Of a DNA stretch of 60,736 nucleotides, positions 27,238 to 38,485 are shown in pieces. The position numbers and the translations under genes were made by a program. Every line of letters begins with the position of its first letter. Positions within the stretch are counted from its first letter, which is position 1. This stretch comes from an uncultured Elioraea sp. (lineage in GTDB: Bacteria; Pseudomonadota; Alphaproteobacteria; Acetobacterales; Acetobacteraceae), in NCBI GenBank assembly GCA_938010425.1, contig CALLUO010000021.1, positions 1 through 60,736 of the forward strand. Direction: 5' to 3'. The notes below the pieces were generated by a model. That model had not been told where the DNA came from and ran no database searches. It was given only the letters and a program-made list of their open reading frames with translations.

Positions 27238-28076
27238 TGATGCGCGATCTCGCCAGCCCCCCACCAATAGATGCAGACGAACAGGAACAGCCAGACCACA
27301 TCGACGAAATGCCAGTACCAAGCGGCGGCCTCGAAGCCAAAGTGGCGATCAGGCGTGAAATGGCCAGCGATGGCACGGGCAAGACAAACGGTGAGGAAGA
27401 TCGTGCCGACGATGACGTGGAAACCGTGAAAGCCAGTCGCGAGGAAGAACACAGACGGGTAGATACCCTCACGGAAGCCGAACGGGGCCGACCAATACTC
27501 GTAAGCTTGCACGGCTGTAAACAGGAGCCCCAAAGCGATGGTCAGGGCCAAGCCAACGATCAGCCCGTTGCGATCGCCCTTGAGCAAAGCGTGGTGCGCC
27601 CAAGTCACCGTGGTGCCGGAGAGAAGCAGGATCACCGTGTTCAGAAACGGCAGATGCCAGGGGTCGAAGGTTTTGATGCCCGGCGGCGGCCAAACCGCTT
27701 CCTTTGCCCCCGCGACGTGTTCCGGAAACAGAGCGAAGTGGAAATAGGCCCAGAAGAAGGCGACGAAGAACATGACCTCAGAAGCGATGAACAGCATCAT
27801 GCCGTAACGCAGGCCGAGGCGAACCACGGGGGTGTGCAGGCCTGGCGTGCGGCTTTCCTTCACCACGTCGCGCCACCACAGCGCCATGGTGGCAAGCACG
27901 GCGACGAGGCCAAGCCACAGAAAGATCGTGGTCTTGTAGTGCATGTACTCGATCGCGCCGAAGGCCAACAGGCCCCCGGCGAAGGCGCCGACGATCGGCC
28001 AGGGCGAGGGATCAACGAGGTGGTAGGGGTGCCTGATGCCGGAGGGCTCAACAGCGGGGGCGTGCGGGTCGCTCAT
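27234..28076 (-). CDS. ctaE: Cytochrome c oxidase subunit III
   Basis: 280 residues from ATG 28076 (AAGGA eight bases upstream); a TTG 18 bases earlier is less likely. Seven hydrophobic helices and the conserved blocks HPYHLVDPSPWPI, SEVMFFVAFFWAYFH, GVWPPPGI-like AVWPPPGIKTFDP, ATGFHGFHVIVGTIF and AAWYWHFVDVVWLFLF identify subunit III of heme-copper oxidase. It supports the proton-pumping core of the aa3 complex in the inner membrane. It follows ctaG in the operon. Confidence 0.96.
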   Translation of the reverse strand: MSDPHAPAVEPSGIRHPYHLVDPSPWPIVGAFAGGLLAFGAIEYMHYKTTIFLWLGLVAVLATMALWWRDVVKESRTPGLHTPVVRLGLRYGMMLFIASEVMFFVAFFWAYFHFALFPEHVAGAKEAVWPPPGIKTFDPWHLPFLNTVILLLSGTTVTWAHHALLKGDRNGLIVGLALTIALGLLFTAVQAYEYWSAPFGFREGIYPSVFFLATGFHGFHVIVGTIFLTVCLARAIAGHFTPDRHFGFEAAAWYWHFVDVVWLFLFVCIYWWGAGEIAHH

Positions 28077-28116
28077 CGGCGGATGTCCTTGCAAAGCGGG
28101 AAAGGGACGGTCGCGC

Positions 28117-28749
28117 TTATCGGATCAGGCGTCTCTCGCCAAGGGCGGGCGGAGCCGAGTTGGGCGTGAAGCCGCCGACATGCGGCCCGGCGGAGGCCAA
28201 GGCGCCCGCACGTTCGGCATCGTTGAGTGAGCGGAAGAAGGTGTAGTTCACTGTGATCACGCGCACGTCGCGCGTGTTCGGATCCTCAAAAATCGCTGGA
28301 TCGACCCAGAAGGCGAGCGGCATGTCGACCTCACGCCCAGGCTCCAGAGTCTGTTCGGTGAAACAGAAGCAGGCGATCTTGTTGAAATAGCGTGCGGCCT
28401 TCTCGGGCGTCACATTGTAGGTGGAAATACCGGTGACGGGGCGGTCGGCGTCGTTGCGGGCGATGTAGACGGCGAACCCCTCTTCGCCGCCGTGCAAGGT
28501 GACGGAACGCTGGGCGGGGCGGAACCGCCAGGGCAGATCCCCGTTCACCGAACCCACGAACTCAACACGGATGGTGCGGAAGTCGCGCGCTTGCGGCACG
28601 GCAGCGTTGACCATCGGCGTGCCGCCGAAGCCAGTGACCCGGCAGAACCAGTCGTACAGAGGCACAGCGGCATAGGCTGCGCCGACCATGGTGGCGACGA
28701 TGCCGGCGCAGATCAGCGCGACGGTGCGATTGCGCCCGGACGGGACCAT
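28117..28749 (-). CDS. ctaG: Cytochrome c oxidase assembly protein CtaG/Cox11
   Basis: 210 residues: one N-terminal helix ([20 protein letters not shown]) then VPLYDWFCRVTGFGGTP and the copper-binding CFCF of KIACFCFTEQTLEPG. The closing region VITVNYTFF is also typical. Cox11 delivers copper to the CuB site of subunit I from the periplasmic side. It overlaps the small membrane-protein gene upstream by 37 bases. Confidence 0.95.
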   Translation of the reverse strand: MVPSGRNRTVALICAGIVATMVGAAYAAVPLYDWFCRVTGFGGTPMVNAAVPQARDFRTIRVEFVGSVNGDLPWRFRPAQRSVTLHGGEEGFAVYIARNDADRPVTGISTYNVTPEKAARYFNKIACFCFTEQTLEPGREVDMPLAFWVDPAIFEDPNTRDVRVITVNYTFFRSLNDAERAGALASAGPHVGGFTPNSAPPALGERRLIR

Positions 28750-28976
28750 TTCTGCGGATCTCCGACGTCGGCAAGCCGGCTGACGCTGAGGGCAAAGAAA
28801 AGGGCGACGAGGCCGACCAGAACAAGACCGAGCGCGCGATTGCGCACGCGCCGCCTGCGCGCGAGGTCCTCAGACTGTGCGCGCGTGAGATGAGCGACAA
28901 TCTCGACCGCCTGCGGATCGTGCTCCGCGACCTGCGGCGTGGCTTGGTTCTGCCTCTCGCTCACGGCATAAGCCAT
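28713..28976 (-). CDS. Small single-pass membrane protein of the cox operon (CoxF-like)
   Basis: 87 residues with a charged N-terminal half ([20 protein letters not shown]) and one helix ([18 protein letters not shown]). Position between ctaB and ctaG, overlapping both (16 bases with ctaB, 37 with ctaG), is the place of the small CoxF-type protein in alphaproteobacterial operons. The function is unknown; an assembly role is inferred only from context. Confidence 0.8.
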   Translation of the reverse strand: MAYAVSERQNQATPQVAEHDPQAVEIVAHLTRAQSEDLARRRRVRNRALGLVLVGLVALFFALSVSRLADVGDPQKWSRPGAIAPSR

Positions 28977-29929
28977 GCCATCCCTCCAAGCGCATGGTCC
29001 AGCACCAAGGCGCCGAACAACACAAACAGGTAGGTGATGGAGAAGCGGAACGCCGCCCGCGCCGGGCGATCACCAGAGAGGCTGCGGCCTGTTTCGTCCT
29101 GCACGTCTTTGAGCACTGCCCAGGCGTGGCGCAAGAACAGAGCTGCGAGCCCTGCAGCGGCCGCACCGTAGAGCAAGCCGGCGAAGCCCAGAGCAACAGG
29201 GGCGAACGAAGAGACACACAGGAGAACAGTGTAGATCGCAATCTGCCGCCGAGTCGCGCTCGCCCCGGCAACCACGGGCAGCATCGGCACGCCAGCGCGC
29301 GCATAGTCGGCATGCGCGAACAAGGCAAGCGACCAAAAATGCGGCGGCGTCCAGAGGAAGACGATGAGGAAGAGGACGACCGGCGCGAGGTCAATCGACC
29401 CAGTCGCCGCAGCCCAGCCAATCACCGGCGGGAAGGCACCAGCAGCCCCGCCGATGACGATGTTCTGCGCCGTTCGCCGCTTCAGCCCCATCGTGTAGAC
29501 GACGACATAAAAGAAAATCGAGAAGGCGAGGATGGCAGCGGCGAGCCAGTTGGCGGCGAGGCCCATCAGCACAACGGAGAAGACGGCGAGGGCAAGGCCG
29601 AACGCTGCTGCATCGGAGGGTGCAATGCGCCCTGCCGGCAGGGGGCGGCCGGCGGTACGCCGCATCACCGCGTCGATGTCACGGTCGTACCACATGTTCA
29701 GCGCCCCCGAGGCGCCTGCGCCCAGAGCGATGGCGAGCAGCGCAATCGCGCCGAGCACGGGGTGCATCGGTTCGGGTGCGATCACAAGACCCACCACTCC
29801 GGTATAGGCGACGAGGAGGACGACGCGCGGCTTGAGCAAGATCAGCCAATCGCGCGGCTCGCTGCCGACGAGGTCGTGCGTGAGCGCCCCTGCCCCGCCG
29901 CGCATGGTTGCCATCGTCTCCGTCCGCAT
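28961..29929 (-). CDS. ctaB: Protoheme IX farnesyltransferase (heme O synthase)
   Basis: 322 residues, UbiA superfamily. The prenyl-diphosphate/Mg motif is N-M-W-Y-D-R-D-I-D in [14 protein letters not shown], with the second motif region in [20 protein letters not shown], and [17 protein letters not shown] at the start. About nine helices. It farnesylates heme b to heme o, the step before heme a. It follows ctaD by 42 bases in the operon. Confidence 0.95.
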   Translation of the reverse strand: MRTETMATMRGGAGALTHDLVGSEPRDWLILLKPRVVLLVAYTGVVGLVIAPEPMHPVLGAIALLAIALGAGASGALNMWYDRDIDAVMRRTAGRPLPAGRIAPSDAAAFGLALAVFSVVLMGLAANWLAAAILAFSIFFYVVVYTMGLKRRTAQNIVIGGAAGAFPPVIGWAAATGSIDLAPVVLFLIVFLWTPPHFWSLALFAHADYARAGVPMLPVVAGASATRRQIAIYTVLLCVSSFAPVALGFAGLLYGAAAAGLAALFLRHAWAVLKDVQDETGRSLSGDRPARAAFRFSITYLFVLFGALVLDHALGGMAWLMP

Positions 29930-29971
29930 CCTTCGCCAACCCGATCAGGCCGCTCGTGAAGGAGCCGCGCC

Positions 29972-31618
<1,647 letters not shown>

Positions 31619-32485
31619 TCAGTTTGCCGCGACCTCCGTTTCCGCCGCGCGGGCAGCGAAGCGGCTGGAGGGTTGCGTGGTAGCGAAGCGGCGCTGCGCT
31701 TCTTTGAGCCAGGCGGCAAATTCGGCCTCGGGCACGGCGCGCACGGCGATCGGCATAAAGGCGTGATTAACGCCGCAGATCTGATTGCACTGGCCGTAAT
31801 ACACCCCCGGCCGGTCGATGCGCACCCAGGTTTCTAGAACGCGGCCTGGAATATTGTACTTTTGCACACCGAGCGAAGGGACAAAGAAGGAGTGGATCAC
31901 GTCCCGGCTTGTGGTCAGGAGCCTGATGTTTTTGCCAACCGGCAAAACGAGTTCCTCGTCGACATCCAGCAGACGTATCTTCCCCTCTTCGACGGCCTGA
32001 TCGGGTGGCAGCATGTAGGATTCAAATTTCAGCCCGTCAGCGTCGAGGTATTCGTATTCCCAAGCCCACTGAAAGCCGGTCACCTTTACTGTCAGGTCGG
32101 GTTCGTGCGTGCGGTCCATATAATAAAGAAGGCGGAACGAGGGGACGGCGATCACGACCAAGATCAAGACGGGAATGACCGTCCAAGCCACCTCAAGCAG
32201 TGTGTTGTGCGAGGTTGTGGACGGGTTAGGGTTTCGCTCAGCCCGGAACCGCCAGACCACGTAGGCCAGCAAAGCCAGAACGAACAACGTGATCGCGGTG
32301 ATGATGACGAGCAGCAGCGTATGGAGGTCGTGCACCCTTTCCTTGACCGAAGAGGCGGCAGCCTGCATGCCAAGGCCGCCCGCGACTGGGGCGCCGATTT
32401 CGCTCGCTGCCACAGAGCTGGCGACGGCAACACCGCCGAGTGCAGCGAGCGCAAGCCCTGCCGTCAGCCGCTTCATTACGCGCAT
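31619..32485 (-). CDS. ctaC: Cytochrome c oxidase subunit II
   Basis: 288 residues from ATG 32485, with GAGG about nine bases upstream; the frame runs 21 codons further but without a signal. A signal peptide (RLTAGLALAALGGVAVASSV) is followed by two helices and the cupredoxin domain. The CuA ligands lie in GQCNQICGVNHAFMPI, with the aromatic electron entry segment FQWAWEYEY. The first gene of the leftward aa3 operon; the promoter should be in 32486-32640. Confidence 0.95.
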   Translation of the reverse strand: MRVMKRLTAGLALAALGGVAVASSVAASEIGAPVAGGLGMQAAASSVKERVHDLHTLLLVIITAITLFVLALLAYVVWRFRAERNPNPSTTSHNTLLEVAWTVIPVLILVVIAVPSFRLLYYMDRTHEPDLTVKVTGFQWAWEYEYLDADGLKFESYMLPPDQAVEEGKIRLLDVDEELVLPVGKNIRLLTTSRDVIHSFFVPSLGVQKYNIPGRVLETWVRIDRPGVYYGQCNQICGVNHAFMPIAVRAVPEAEFAAWLKEAQRRFATTQPSSRFAARAAETEVAAN

Positions 32486-32640
32486 CCACCCTACCTCTTT
32501 TGTTGGCCTCCGACCCCCGCCGCGGTGTCGGCGAAAGCTGATCGACATCCTGATCTCTCGCGCGTTCGTGTGGTCTGGTCAAGCGGTCTCTTCGAAACTA
32601 GGAAGCCAAGGCCAGAAGCCAAGGGCAAAAGGAGGCTACC

Positions 32641-33666
32641 CTACTCCGCTGCCTTCCCCTCCGCGCGGCGGCGGCGCGAGAACGGCACCCAGCCGCGCCA
32701 GGCGGTGGCCAACCCTGCGGCCGGGGCACGCTTGGCGGTCTTGATCAGGCTGAGCGCAATCGACCCGCCGATTATGGACGCCGTGACGAGAAGAGCAAGT
32801 TCAACCGGCACCGCTTTCCCGCCCGCCGCGTAGTTGGCGAGCATTTTTGCGCCCACGAGCATGAGCACGATGGAGAGCCCGTATTTCAAGTAGTGGAACC
32901 GGTGCACGATCCCGGCGAGCGCAAAATACATCGCGCGCAGCCCAAGGATGGCAAACACGTTCGTCGTATAGACGATGAACGGGTCGGTCGTGACGGCGAA
33001 AATGGCTGGGATCGAATCGAGAGCAAAAACCAAGTCGGTCGTTTCGATCAGCACCAGAACGAGGGCGAGCGGAGTGAGAAAGAGCTTGCCGTCGCGACGG
33101 ACGAAGAAGCGGTCGCCCACGTAGCCGTCGGTCACGCGGTAGCGCGACTTCACCCACACCAAGATCCGGTTGTTTTCGAGGTCTGGCTCTTCGTCCACCG
33201 CCCGCAGCATCTTCCAGCCAGACCAGATCAGGAACAGGCCGAACCCCACCATGATCCACTGGAACTGCACGATCAGTGCTGTCCCCACCAGGATCAGCGC
33301 CCCACGCATGACGAGGGCACCCAGAATGCCCCAGAACAGCACCCGGTGCTGGTAGGCCAGCGGCACCTGAAAGTGGGTAAAGATCAAGACGAAGACGAAG
33401 ATATTGTCGACCGAGAGCGACCACTCGATCAAATAGCCAGTGAGGAATTCTACTCCCTTCTGCCAGCGCTCTTCTGGGGTTGCGCCGTAGAAGGCAAAAA
33501 CACCGGCGCAGAAGATTATCGCCAACGTGAAGAAGGCAGCTGAACGCAACAGCGCCTCCTGCACCGGGATGGCGCGATCGCGCTTCGTCAACACGCCGAG
33601 ATCGACCAGCAGCAGGGCGAGGATGAAGGCGTTGAAGAGAAGCCAGAACCACCAGGGAGCAGACAT
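32641..33666 (-). CDS. TerC family integral membrane protein (Alx-like)
   Basis: 341 residues from ATG 33666 (MSAPWWFWLLFNAFILALLL); the frame continues left only through GC-rich non-coding DNA. Nine or so helices and the TerC signature blocks EWSLSVDNIFVFVLIF (the acidic SxDN core) and IETTDLVFALDSIPAIFAVT. Family members such as Alx and MeeF/TerC are linked to manganese or calcium export coupled with exoenzyme secretion, so a metal-export role is likely but the ion is uncertain. It is divergent from the transketolase-like gene; the 295 bases between (33667-33961) are very GC-rich and I see no clear promoter there. Confidence 0.9.
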   Translation of the reverse strand: MSAPWWFWLLFNAFILALLLVDLGVLTKRDRAIPVQEALLRSAAFFTLAIIFCAGVFAFYGATPEERWQKGVEFLTGYLIEWSLSVDNIFVFVLIFTHFQVPLAYQHRVLFWGILGALVMRGALILVGTALIVQFQWIMVGFGLFLIWSGWKMLRAVDEEPDLENNRILVWVKSRYRVTDGYVGDRFFVRRDGKLFLTPLALVLVLIETTDLVFALDSIPAIFAVTTDPFIVYTTNVFAILGLRAMYFALAGIVHRFHYLKYGLSIVLMLVGAKMLANYAAGGKAVPVELALLVTASIIGGSIALSLIKTAKRAPAAGLATAWRGWVPFSRRRRAEGKAAE

Positions 33667-33961
33667 CGGACCGTCACCGCGCACCCGTCGAACGGCAGGG
33701 GCGGCCGCCCGGCGAGGGGGCGGCGGGGTCCGACATCGCGGCGCCGGGATCGCGGCCGCGGGTGGCTCGGCCGCGCCGGTCCCTCCGCCAGAGGGGCCCG
33801 AACCCGCTACATCTGATGCGGCACGCTCGCGCTGGAGGCAAGAGCAGCGGAGCGTCCGGAGCCGACGGACGGGGGGCGGGGCGACCGGCACCCGCGGCCT
33901 TGCCGACGGGCCCTGCGCTGAATATAGCGGCCGGGTTCACAGGGGCTTGAAGGAGAGCGCG

Positions 33962-35872
33962 GTGGCCATCACCGCAGCCGAATGGAGCAAGGCCGCACCC
34001 TTCCCGCCGCGTGCTGCCGCGGCAGAGGATGGCGCCGGCATCGACCGGGCCCTGGCGGGGGCCCTCCGAGCCAGCGTTCTCGCTGCCCTCGGCGCCGACA
34101 GGGCCGACAGGGCGCTCTTCGCGCTCGGCATGGCCGAGGTCGCCACCGTGCTATGGACCCGTTTTCTCAAGTTCGACGCGGCCGACCCGCATTGGCCAGA
34201 CCGCGACCGGGTTGTGCTTGCCGACGAGGACGGTGCACCTCTCCGCGCCGCCCTCGACACCTTGACCCGCCAAGCGGTTTGGCACGGGCCAGCGGGGCAG
34301 GACGATGCCTCGGTCCTACTCGGCGCAGGCGGGCAAGGGCTCGCTACCGCGGTCGGACTGGCCATGGCGGAGCGGATGCTTGCCGCCCGGTTCGGCCGGT
34401 CGCTGGTCGATCACCGCACCTGGGTGATCGCCTCGGCTGAGGAGGTGATGGCTGGACCGGGGCACGAGGCGGCCTCCCTCGCTGGTGCGCTGAAACTGTC
34501 CCGGCTCACCGTCCTGGCTGAGGCGGGCGAAGCCTTGCCCGGACGGCGCGCCACTTTGCCCGGTTCGGAGGAGGTGCTGCGGTGTTTCGCTGCCTATGGC
34601 TGGGCGACGAAACGGATCGAGGCCGACGATCCCGACCAAATTGCGGCTGCGCTCGCTTACGCAATCCGTTCGGCGCGACCGACTCTCATTCTGTGCCACC
34701 TCGGCAGTACCCGGCGGCAGGCGGCGGGAGGCGACGAGGAGGGGGTGCCCCCCGATCTCGCCCGCGCCTGGGCGGAGGCAGCGCGGCGCGGCGCGCGCGA
34801 ACGGCTGGCCTGGCGCCGCCGCTACCAGAGGAGCCCTTTGCGCGACGAGTTCGACCGCATCCTTTGGGGGCGTCTGCCTGAGGCCTGGCGCTTCGGGCTT
34901 GATACATGGAAGGCGCAGCTTGCTTCCGAACAGCCCCGCCTCGCGACAGCAGAGGCAAGCCGGCAGGCGCTGACACTCCTCTCAGCCGCAATCCCAGAGC
35001 TGCTTGATCTGTCCGACCCGGCGGGTGCGACGCGTGAATCGTTGAACGGGTCGGCTTTGCCATGCGGAACCCCGGCGGGAGCGCCGATCTCGACGGCAGC
35101 GCGACGCCAGGGTCTCGCGTCGGCCCTCGGCGGGCTTGCCGCGCATGGCGGCGCTCTCCCTATCGGCAGCAACGCCCTTGCGTGTGCCGATTTCCTCCGT
35201 CCCGCTCTGCGTCTCGCGGCGGGGCTGCGCCAGAGGGTGATCTATGTGTTGCGCGAGGACCGGACAGGCCTCCCGGTAGATGGTGGCAGCACCAGCGGAG
35301 CCCCAAGCGGGCATGACCACCTCGCCGCGTTGCGCGCAATCCCCAACCTGTTTGTGTTCCGCCCCGCAGACGCGGTGGAGGTGGCCGAGGCTTGGGCGTT
35401 GGCAGTATCCCGCCACGACGGCCCCTCCGTCCTCGCGGTGAATGAAGAGATCGGACCCGCCGTGCGGATGAGCCCAGTGGCGGAAAACCTTTCGGCGCGC
35501 GGCGGCTATGTGCTGGCCGAGGCTCCAGGCCCACGCCAGGCAACCTTGATCGCCAGCGGAGCGGAGGTGGCCATCGCGCTTGCCGCCCGCGACATCCTGC
35601 AAGCGCACGGCGTGGCTGTTGCCGTCGTTTCGCTGCCGTGCTTCGAGCTGTTCGCCGCACAGGACGAGGCTTGGCGTGCACTCGTGCTCGGTGGGGTGTT
35701 GCGCGTCGGCATTGAATGCGGCATCGCGCAAGGCTGGGAACGCTGGCTCGGTCTTTCAGGGCTGTTCATCGGCCCCGAAACGGTCCCGCCGCCATTACAT
35801 GCGGCCGGCCCAACCGTGCAGCGACCGACGCCGGAAGGGGTGGCGCAAACCGTGCTCCGGCGGTTATCCTGA
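33962..35872 (+). CDS. Transketolase-like protein lacking catalytic motifs (probable pseudoenzyme)
   Basis: 636 residues from GTG 33962, eight bases after AGGAG; the frame is open upstream without support. The full transketolase layout is seen: PYR/PP order, GMAEVATVLWTRFLKFDA, GQGLATAVGLAMAERMLAA, HEAASLAGALKLSRLTVL, HLAALRAIPNLFVFRPADAV and the C-terminal GAEVAIALAARDI. Yet the motifs normally required are gone: SGHPG reads ADRADRAL (about 45-52), the GHGS place reads ADEDG (87-91), GPLGQG is GAGGQG (121-126), GDG of the thiamine site is ASA (157-159), DDN is AEA (186-188), the REFGM glutamate place reads ARRQG (380-384) and GEDGPTHQ reads PVDGGSTSG (438-446). There are no stops or frameshifts. 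It heads the gap-pgk string, 42 bases before gap. Confidence 0.85.
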   Translation: MAITAAEWSKAAPFPPRAAAAEDGAGIDRALAGALRASVLAALGADRADRALFALGMAEVATVLWTRFLKFDAADPHWPDRDRVVLADEDGAPLRAALDTLTRQAVWHGPAGQDDASVLLGAGGQGLATAVGLAMAERMLAARFGRSLVDHRTWVIASAEEVMAGPGHEAASLAGALKLSRLTVLAEAGEALPGRRATLPGSEEVLRCFAAYGWATKRIEADDPDQIAAALAYAIRSARPTLILCHLGSTRRQAAGGDEEGVPPDLARAWAEAARRGARERLAWRRRYQRSPLRDEFDRILWGRLPEAWRFGLDTWKAQLASEQPRLATAEASRQALTLLSAAIPELLDLSDPAGATRESLNGSALPCGTPAGAPISTAARRQGLASALGGLAAHGGALPIGSNALACADFLRPALRLAAGLRQRVIYVLREDRTGLPVDGGSTSGAPSGHDHLAALRAIPNLFVFRPADAVEVAEAWALAVSRHDGPSVLAVNEEIGPAVRMSPVAENLSARGGYVLAEAPGPRQATLIASGAEVAIALAARDILQAHGVAVAVVSLPCFELFAAQDEAWRALVLGGVLRVGIECGIAQGWERWLGLSGLFIGPETVPPPLHAAGPTVQRPTPEGVAQTVLRRLS

Positions 35873-35914
35873 AATCTCTTTACCTTCGAAGCAAGCAACG
35901 GAAGGGCGGACGTC

Positions 35915-36928
35915 ATGGCGGTAAAGATCGCAATCAATGGTTTCGGTCGCATCGGCCGGCTGGTTTTGCGCGCAATGGTGGAATCCGCGCGCGACGATCT
36001 CGAGTGCGTGCTGATCAACGACCTCGGCAGCGTCGAGGCCAATGCGCACCTGTTCCGTTACGACAGCGTGCATGGCCGCTTTCCCGGCGTGGTTGAAACC
36101 GGAACCGACACCATCACCCTTCGCCACGGCAACCGCAGCTGGGGGCCGATCAAGGTCACCGCGATCAAGGACCCTGCCCAGTTGCCGCTCTCCGGAGTCG
36201 ATGTGGCGATGGAGTGCACGGGCCTGTTCACCTCCAAGGAGAAGGCCCAGCCTCTGCTCGCCGCAGGCGCGCGCAAAGTGCTGGTCAGCGCGCCCGCCGA
36301 TCAGGCCGACGCCACCATCGTGTATGGCGTGAACCACACCACGCTGACGAAGGACATGACTGTCGTCTCCAACGGTTCCTGCACCACGAACTGCCTCGCC
36401 CCCGTGGTAAAGGTGCTGCACGAGGCCTTCGGCGTGGAGCGCGGCTACATGGTCACGATTCACGCCTATACGGGCGATCAGCGCACGGTGGATACGCTGC
36501 ACCGCGACCTCCATCGTGCCCGCGCCGCCGCCGTGTCGATCATCCCGACCACGACGGGTGCGGCGAAGGCGATCGGGCTCGTTATTCCCGAACTGAAGGG
36601 TAAGCTGGATGGCACCGCGATCCGCGTGCCCACCCCGAATGTCTCTCTCGTCTCGCTCGATGCGGTCGTGAAACGCCCGGTGACGAAGGACGAGGTGAAC
36701 GCAGCGATGAAGGCTGCGGCCGAAGGCCCGCTCAAGGGCATCCTCGACTACAACGAGGAGAAGCTGGTGAGTATTGACTTCAACCACTGCTCGGCTTCGT
36801 CGACCTTCGACGCTACCCAGACCGCGGTGATCGAGGGCACGTTCGTGCGCGTGATGAGCTGGTACGACAACGAGTGGGGCTTCTCCAACCGGATGTGCGA
36901 CACTGCCTCGCTCCTGGGGAGGCTCTGA
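35915..36928 (+). CDS. gap: Glyceraldehyde-3-phosphate dehydrogenase, type I
   Basis: 337 residues. The Rossmann start is [17 protein letters not shown], the catalytic cysteine C156 lies in [12 protein letters not shown], and the closing [16 protein letters not shown] is canonical. D36 in [11 protein letters not shown] favours NAD-type binding, though a dual-specificity enzyme cannot be excluded. It converts glyceraldehyde-3-phosphate to 1,3-bisphosphoglycerate, which the next gene product uses. It precedes pgk by one base, so the two are translationally linked. Confidence 0.97.
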   Translation: MAVKIAINGFGRIGRLVLRAMVESARDDLECVLINDLGSVEANAHLFRYDSVHGRFPGVVETGTDTITLRHGNRSWGPIKVTAIKDPAQLPLSGVDVAMECTGLFTSKEKAQPLLAAGARKVLVSAPADQADATIVYGVNHTTLTKDMTVVSNGSCTTNCLAPVVKVLHEAFGVERGYMVTIHAYTGDQRTVDTLHRDLHRARAAAVSIIPTTTGAAKAIGLVIPELKGKLDGTAIRVPTPNVSLVSLDAVVKRPVTKDEVNAAMKAAAEGPLKGILDYNEEKLVSIDFNHCSASSTFDATQTAVIEGTFVRVMSWYDNEWGFSNRMCDTASLLGRL

Positions 36929-36929
36929 G

Positions 36930-38123
36930 ATGGCAGGGTTCCGCACGCTCGATACGCTCGATCCGCGCGGGAAACGGGTTCTGCTACGGGCCGACCTCAA
37001 CGTGCCGATGCAGGATGGGCGGGTGAGCGACCTCACCCGGCTTGAACGCCTCTCGCCCACCATCCGCGAACTCGCCGAGAAGGGCGCGAAGGTGATCGTG
37101 CTGTCCCACTTCGACCGGCCGAAGGGAAAACGCGTGCCCTCGATGTCGCTTCGGCCCGTCGCCGAGGCGCTGAGCACCGTGCTCGGCCGCCCGGTGGCCT
37201 TCGCTGAGGACTGCATTGGCGAACCGGCGCAACGCGCGGTGGCCGCCTTGCGCGAGGGCGACGTGGTCGTGCTCGAGAACACGCGCTTTCATCCTGGGGA
37301 GGAGGAAAACGATCCAGCCTTCGCCGAGGCGTTGGCGAAACTGGGCGACGTCTACGTCAACGACGCCTTCTCGGCAGCGCATCGCGCGCATGCCTCGACC
37401 GAGGCGGTCGCGCACCGTCTGCCAGCCTATGCCGGGCGGCTGATGCAGGCGGAACTCGAGGCGCTGGAAAAGGCGCTGGGCGCTCCCGCACGGCCTGTTG
37501 CCGCGATCGTCGGCGGGGCGAAGGTTTCGACCAAGCTCGATCTCTTGGGCAACCTTGTCGGCAAGGTGGACGTGCTGATCATCGGCGGCGCGATGGCCAA
37601 CACGTTCCTTGCCGCACGTGGGCTTGGCGTGGGCAGAAGCTTGCAGGAGCCCGACCTGCATGCCACAGCGCGCGAGATCGCAGCGAGGGCAGAACACTCC
37701 GGCTGCGCGATCGTGCTGCCCCTGGATGCGGTGGTGGCGCGCGAGTTCAAACCCAACCCGCCGACCGAGACGGTGACGGTGGATCGCGTGCCGGAGGATA
37801 CGATGATCCTCGACGTCGGCCCCCTCACTTGCGAGGCGATCCTCTCGCGTCTTGGCGCGTGCCGAACGCTGATCTGGAACGGGCCGCTCGGCGCCTTCGA
37901 GACTCCGCCTTTTGAGGCAGCGACAGTGCGTGTTGCGAAAGGTGTGGCGGAGCTGACCAAGGCCGGGGCGCTCCTTTCCGTGGCAGGAGGGGGCGACACC
38001 GTGGCCGCCCTGCGCCAAGCTGGGGTGACGGAGGAGCTCTCCTACGTTTCGGCGGCGGGTGGCGCCTTCCTCGAATGGATGGAGGGCAAGACCCTGCCCG
38101 GGGTGGCCGCGCTCGCCGCCTGA
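36930..38123 (+). CDS. pgk: Phosphoglycerate kinase
   Basis: 397 residues. [50 protein letters not shown] and [16 protein letters not shown] form the substrate half; [17 protein letters not shown] and the C-terminal [11 protein letters not shown] form the nucleotide half. It makes ATP and 3-phosphoglycerate in glycolysis or the reverse in carbon fixation/gluconeogenesis. In many relatives fructose-bisphosphate aldolase comes next; here pgk is followed by non-coding DNA with a GC-rich inverted repeat but no clear T-tract. Confidence 0.97.
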   Translation: MAGFRTLDTLDPRGKRVLLRADLNVPMQDGRVSDLTRLERLSPTIRELAEKGAKVIVLSHFDRPKGKRVPSMSLRPVAEALSTVLGRPVAFAEDCIGEPAQRAVAALREGDVVVLENTRFHPGEEENDPAFAEALAKLGDVYVNDAFSAAHRAHASTEAVAHRLPAYAGRLMQAELEALEKALGAPARPVAAIVGGAKVSTKLDLLGNLVGKVDVLIIGGAMANTFLAARGLGVGRSLQEPDLHATAREIAARAEHSGCAIVLPLDAVVAREFKPNPPTETVTVDRVPEDTMILDVGPLTCEAILSRLGACRTLIWNGPLGAFETPPFEAATVRVAKGVAELTKAGALLSVAGGGDTVAALRQAGVTEELSYVSAAGGAFLEWMEGKTLPGVAALAA

Positions 38124-38227
38124 CAGGGGGCGGCCTCACGCGGGGCTGGCGGGCGCGCGGCGTCCGGCGGTTTGGTGGCGCGCCGCCCGTTCCACCTCCG
38201 ATTGGACGAGTTGCGCCACAGCCCGCA

Positions 38228-38243
38228 TTAACGCATTGTTAAC
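38228..38243 (+). promoter_or_regulatory. CtrA-type binding box inside an inverted repeat
   Basis: TTAACGCATTGTTAAC matches TTAA-N7-TTAAC exactly (TTAA at 38228-38231 and 38239-38242), the consensus for the alphaproteobacterial cell-cycle regulator CtrA. It lies inside a larger inverted repeat with arms CCCGCATT (38222-38229) and AATGCGGG (38245-38252). TTAA is rare in this GC-rich DNA. Distance to the next in-frame ATGs (38246 and 38267) is very short, so CtrA bound here could also block expression of the small gene. Confidence 0.6.
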
Positions 38244-38245
38244 CA

Positions 38246-38485
38246 ATGCGGGTTAAAACGCTGCACATGGTCTCGCTCGCCTCCCTTGCCGCCGTCGCGC
38301 AGTCTGCCTCCGCCGCGCTGCAGGTTCAGGGCAGTCGTGCCACCGGGGCCACCGCCGCTATGCCTGCGGGGGTGGAACGGGCGAAGGTGCAGGTCCCTAC
38401 CAAACCTGCGCAGCCGCTCGCCCCGCTGGATGCCCCTCCCACCGCGCCGTTGCCGCGCGGGTCGCTGCTGAACCTGACGGTCTGA
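38246..38485 (+). CDS. Small secreted proline-rich hypothetical protein
   Basis: 79 residues from ATG 38246, or 72 from ATG 38267. The beginning looks like a signal peptide (MVSLASLAAVAQSASA), with R and K just before it if the longer start is used. The rest is Pro/Ala-rich (PAQPLAPLDAPPTAPLPRG) and ends SLLNLTV. I do not recognise a family. The CtrA-like box directly upstream hints at cell-cycle control and argues that the frame is real. No obvious ribosome-binding site is seen for either start. Confidence 0.45.
   Translation: MRVKTLHMVSLASLAAVAQSASAALQVQGSRATGATAAMPAGVERAKVQVPTKPAQPLAPLDAPPTAPLPRGSLLNLTV

Noticed and set aside
35864-37282. 472-codon minus-strand frame and the similar one at 36984-38018
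   Set aside because: Antisense shadows of gap and pgk, caused by high GC third positions.
38124-38221. Terminator after pgk
   Set aside because: GC-rich partly self-complementary sequence is present but lacks a T-tract and a clean stem.
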